Shown piece by piece: positions 59,883 through 64,000 of a stretch of 64,000 nt of DNA. Origin of the DNA: Schistosoma haematobium. Its lineage: Eukaryota; Platyhelminthes; Trematoda; Strigeidida; Schistosomatidae. Under the pieces are notes generated by a model. The model did not search any database. It was not told the DNA's origin and saw nothing but the letters and a program-made list of their open reading frames with translations. Position numbers and translations under genes: made by a program. Each line of letters opens with the position of its first letter. Positions within the stretch are counted from its first letter, which is position 1. The stretch spans positions 8,562,152 through 8,626,151 of the forward strand of contig NC_067197.1 of the NCBI RefSeq assembly GCF_000699445.3, read 5' to 3'.

Positions 59883-60320
59883 GATTTTGATGAACGTTTA
59901 TTCTCTGAGCTGGATGGTTTAGTCGTGGAGTTTTCATTGTTCTTATGAACGACATCATCAGCACAAACTTCAGGTAAAAGTGGAGTATTCGAATTTGTCC
60001 ACATTTGACTCACAGCTTGTCCTGTAGATCACGATCTTGATTGGTTATTGTTGACCTTTAACCTGTCATTGTTTACTTCTTTATTTTGATTGTATCTCTC
60101 AATGATTTGATATTTCGTCCTATATTTCTTCATAATTTTAAAACAATTTTAACAATAACCAATGAAGATCAAGGTCTACAGGACAATTTGTGAGTCATAT
60201 GTAAAGAAACTCGAACAATTCACTTCTACCTGAAGTTTGTGCTGATGATCTCGTTCAGAATAACGATGTAAGCTCCATGATCAAACCATTCAGCTCAGAG
60301 AACAATGCTCCACCAAAATA
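59883..60320. repeat. 170-bp inverted repeat with 98-bp centre (fold-back element)
   Basis: Arm 59883-60052 and arm 60151-60320 are reverse complements at roughly 80% identity (for example CATCAGCACAAACTTCAGGTA in one arm, and its complement CCTGAAGTTTGTGCTGATGA in the other). Equal arm lengths suggest a MITE or fold-back transposon. Confidence 0.85.
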
Positions 60321-60884
60321 TCTTATTCAAATCATCTTATACAGGTTGTTTATTATGTTTAAATTTACATTTCAAAGAAATTCCAACTATTCTGTTTGTT
60401 GTCTTTTTAATAAATAAAAAAATAAAATCGCGGTTTTTCAATAGCGTTATTCAAAATTCAAACCTATATTTCACTATTCAAGTACATTGAACGCTTACAA
60501 ATCTTTTGAGACCATAAAATTAATCCTATTTCATTGAATGTATACCGCTAATCCGAATGCGTACTTAACTCTGAATATGAATGATATCTCTTTGGTAGAG
60601 ATTGAAAATAATAATAATTCCCAATTGTAACATTCATTATATCTAAGTTGTATGTAGTTTAACTAAACCTAGCAAATTATCACTGTTTTAATTGACTTTA
60701 TAAAATCTACGGCGTAGGATTTTACATACATATTACTTTTTCCCATTTATAACAATTAACACTAATAGTAATAAATTATTCATATATGTACTATAAATTA
60801 CACTAGAGATATCCCCGTTAATAGACATGAATAGTTTTATCATATTTATATCCTAGTGTTTCTGGTAAATGAAATCAACAATTC

Positions 60885-61150
60885 AACATAGAGTATGGTG
60901 TGTGCTACTGATATCGATAGATATAAGTAGTATGTATCATCAATCGAAAGTGATATGCCTAGTGGCAGAAGGTTAAGAAGATCGAAGAAAAGAGAACGAG
61001 AATAGAAAATGATGAGTATGAGAACGAAAGAACAATGAAGTCTGAGACGATTGAGTGACATTTTGCTAATGAAGTATTTACTGTATGGTTCTCAAATTTT
61101 GTATTTAAATACATTCGATTGTCTCCACTGGTGTTCTCGTTCACTACAGT
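60885..61150 (+). repeat. Repeat family R2, plus copy
   Basis: TGGTGTGTGCTACTGATATCGATAG to TCTCGTTCACTACAG; diverged in the middle from the 51297 copy. Confidence 0.6.
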
Positions 61151-61489
61151 ATCCTTAATTGTTATTCATGGATTGACATTTTGTTCATGATATTAACAAC
61201 TGAAAATTCATCATCACAAATCCTGAAGTGCTCCTCCATAAGGCAACCTTTATTACAAATGTAGTCATTCAATGCAACTTTGTTCACTAATACTAGATAC
61301 AAGTATGAGGATTAGACATCAATTCTTATTTAATAACCAGACTATAACGGAAAGTTTACCACATAAATGTCAGTTATAAACTGATTAACTCAAATACTAA
61401 AGAGATTATCAGTTAGCTTGTGCTTTTTACTAGTTAGCTGAGACTGACAGTTGACAACAATCATAAAGCCTAAATTCATGTTGTATTAT

Positions 61490-61800
61490 TTGTTTGAATC
61501 TTCCTATTGATGGCTAGAACTGCGAATGAACAGTCTTGTATTGGCATACCCGCATCCAGTAGGGATCGCTTCGATATTGCCTTAATTCTTAAACATCATA
61601 AGTAAAGATGGATGATGGATGGCAGTGGAATCCAGGATTTGCGTTTCTTACCATTTTAAACTCGTCAGTTGGATGTACTTGCATAACAGAGTTGATATTC
61701 ACACCGAAACTCGAACCCGGTATCGTTTGCTTCAAACGCCATCACGTTATCCACTTAGCTACTGAGTCTAGATAGCTACCAGCTTATGCAATGGGATGAA
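61490..61800 (-). mobile_element. Sm-alpha-type SINE
   Basis: Minus strand: A-box-like TAGCTAAGTGG, B box GGGTTCGAGTTTC, then a hammerhead and the tail through CCATCCATCATCCATC. The order of tRNA-like head followed by hammerhead is that of the schistosome Sm-alpha repeat. Confidence 0.68.
61630..61675 (-). ncRNA. Sm-alpha hammerhead, partly decayed
   Basis: Minus strand: CATCCAA, CTGACGAG (61668-61661), a poorly paired stem II, GAAAC (61647-61643), GC, then AATC and CTGGATTCC. Stem I strands CATCCAA and CTGGATTCC only partly complement. The T to C change in CTGATGAG and weak stem II argue against strong activity. Confidence 0.6.
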
Positions 61801-62109
61801 GTTTAATTCATTTTTGTATGAATTATTTAGAACTACAGTGTAAGAGAATGATTTTTGTTACTTCTTAGTTTGTCATTGTGATCTTTTAAAGTCAAATGGA
61901 TACTAATCATTAAGTATATATTGGAACTAACTAAAATCCGATTATCCGAGAATATAAGTTGGTTTACTAGAGGTATTATAGTAATCACGGTATCAAAATG
62001 CACCATAACCCTCTTGTTACTCGTATTCATTTATAATTCTAAAACGTTTTAGAAACTGCTTTTCATATTTTTTTAATTTTTAGATTTATTTATGATTTTG
62101 AACTGAAAT

Positions 62110-62460
62110 GATCAGTTCATGATCTCAACAATCTCCACAATTCTATACTGATAACTATCACTTGTTGACTAGTGACTAGATTCAAGGTGGATTTCCTGGA
62201 GTTCTAGTGAGAAGTTGTGTGGGGCAGTTACTCACTGAAAACAATAGAAGATGGTTGCATAATATCGTGGATTGATTAAAGTTAGGCATTAACATCGTTA
62301 GACACTAGCCGGATCAGTGATCAAGAGGTTAAGCTTTCGCGTGTGAGTTAGTGAACGCGCACTGCCGAAGAGTCCCATACTGGGACGAAACGTTCATCCA
62401 GTACCTCCAAGTTTTCAATGGTGCTCTAATAAAAAGTTAACAGTTTCCACAATCCTATAC
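62110..62460 (+). mobile_element. Hammerhead SINE, plus copy
   Basis: Begins with the distal block (CTAGTGACTAGATTCAAGG), lacks most of the B box through a deletion near 62340, and has the ribozyme GCACTGCCGAAGAGTCCCAT, then ACTGGGACGAAACG..ATCCAGTAC. It has a perfect stem II and GAAAC but CTGCCGA in place of CTGATGA. Confidence 0.62.
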
Positions 62461-62919
62461 TGATAAATCAGGAATACACGAAAACATAAAACTAACATAA
62501 TCTATAATGCAACCAATCATAAAATAAGAATATAACATCAGATTAATCTAATACCAAGCTCACCTCCACATGATTCACGTGTTGATTATATTATTCATAA
62601 CAATCTTACAATTAAACAATGTGCATTAATAAACACAATACCAACAAAACATTCAACTGAACCACAAATCTCCTCCATCTTCCTATCTAAAAGCGAATAA
62701 CTAGTGCATATTTGTTTTAAATAAAATTATAATATAAAACGATTAACATTGTTTATTATGTATAAACAATGAACAAAAACAATATGGGATGAAAACATCA
62801 TAACGTGATTATGCATAAAGATGAATAGTGACTGATATCTGTATTTATTAATCAGCTGATTATCGATTTTATACATGATCATACCTAGCATTAAATCATT
62901 TAACCTATTTCTTTCATTC

Positions 62920-63410
62920 AATTGTGTTATAACTTGTGCCCTGTGTCCTATTAATGTATAACGTATTGATATTGTTAATTAGAGAAGAGTGATTTATCGA
63001 CCAGACCAATGACGCATAAAACCCGTATGAGTCCTTATCAATCCTAATTCGTTCTTAGCCCTGCCTGTTAAGTTCAGAACACCAATCTAAGCCTCTATGA
63101 TATGAATTATTCATTTCAAACATACGGTTTTTATATACCAATCAAACAGACCACATCGTACCGTAAAATAGGAAACAATATATGTACAAGATTTGTGAAT
63201 GTGGGAGGCAGTAATTAATAGACAGGGAATAATTCAAGAATGGTAAATCGTATAATTACAGTTCATAGGTCAAAATAAAACTCATAATAAGAGGGACACG
63301 AATATGAGTAGTTGAATTACTTAACAATTATGTGATAAAAATTTACGTACAGCATTGGTCCATAAGTAGATCCCAAAAGTTATCATTCATTATTCGCATC
63401 GGGATCGAAC
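62920..63410 (-). repeat. Dispersed repeat family R1, copy 2
   Basis: Reverse complement of 4845-5210 and co-linear with 28395-28690. Extends to the start of the LINE at 63424. Confidence 0.55.
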
Positions 63411-63423
63411 AAATTGTGTTTAG

Positions 63424-64000
63424 ATGATCTATGTACAGTGGCATAACACTACTGTCAGTACCAGGGAAAGTCTTTAACAGAGTGTTGCTGAACCGGATGA
63501 AAGACACAGTAGACGCTCAACTTCGAGATCAACAAGCTGGATTCCGTAAGGAACAATCATGCACAGACCGAATTAAAGCAGCTGAGTGGAATTCGTCAAT
63601 ATACATCAACTTCATTGATTATGAAAAGGCGTTTGACAGTGTAGATAGGAGAACGTTATGGAAACTTCTTCGACACTACGGAGTTCCTGAGAAGATTGTC
63701 AATATTATCCGGAACTCATACGACGGACTACACTGCCAATTTGTGCATGGAGGACAGCTGACAGATGCATTCCAAGTAGGGATCGGAGTCAGACAAGGGC
63801 GTCTATCCTCCCCCTTCCTCTTTCTTCTGGTGGTCGATTGGATTATGAAGACCTCGACATCTGAGGGGAAACACGGAATACAATGGACAGTTCAGAATCA
63901 ATAAGACGATTTGGACTTCGCAGATGACCTGGCCCATCTATCCCATACAAAAGAAAAAATGCTGATCAACACAACTAGTGTAGCAGCAGTCTCTGCATCA
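63424..64000 (+). pseudogene. RTE-like LINE reverse transcriptase, running off the window
   Basis: Plus ORF: GITLLSVPGKVFNRVLLNRM, LRDQQAGFRKEQSCTD, a small deletion, then INFIDYEKAFDSVDRRTLW (catalytic Asp), GVRQGRLSSPFLFLLVV and, after a TAA at 63901, DDLDFADDLAHLS. It belongs with the GTAA-tail copies at 51960 and 56730 (shared TTSVAAVSAS). It is inactivated by the stop and the deletion. Confidence 0.85.

Overview
The window looks like nuclear DNA of a blood fluke (Schistosoma or a close relative). It is AT-rich, its introns range from tens of bases to kilobases, and it is crowded with RTE-like LINEs. It also carries short tRNA-headed repeats with hammerhead-ribozyme cores of the Sm-alpha type. 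No prokaryotic features, CRISPR arrays, rRNA genes or genuine tRNA genes were seen. The genus is an inference from repeat style; the protein calls rest on direct reading of exons.

Two host genes are supported, both on the minus strand. PSMD14 (Rpn11/POH1, the proteasome lid JAMM deubiquitinase) is complete in six exons at 38717-39838. SMARCAL1 (HARP, a SNF2-family annealing helicase) follows it head to tail at 3385-38617, with fifteen exons spread over 35 kb. Fourteen of these are phase-consistent and one small HARP exon is unresolved. Only 99 bases separate the PSMD14 stop from the SMARCAL1 start. That gap holds an AATAAA and a strong 3' splice site five bases before the ATG, the arrangement expected of a trans-spliced flatworm operon.

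Layout: 1-3384 holds repeats, including a 120-bp near-perfect palindrome. 3385-38617 is SMARCAL1, whose introns hold several RTE-like LINE copies (chiefly 9640-11890, 31017-33060 and 33360-36570), many relics, hammerhead SINEs and a lone plus-strand exon-like segment with esterase-like character. 38717-39838 is PSMD14. 41464-49552 is a degenerate Ty3/gypsy element with gag, protease, gapped RT, RNase H and integrase. A 216-bp fold-back element is nested in it, and it ends in a tandem array of about 1350-bp units (integrase C-terminus, 3' region, LTR). 49553-64000 is gene-poor and repeat-rich: hammerhead SINEs, LINE fragments, an LTR/MITE-like family and a 170-bp inverted repeat. A LINE reverse transcriptase runs off the right edge.

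The two genes act in different processes (proteasomal deubiquitination; replication-fork remodelling through RPA). If the operon is real, it would link their transcription.
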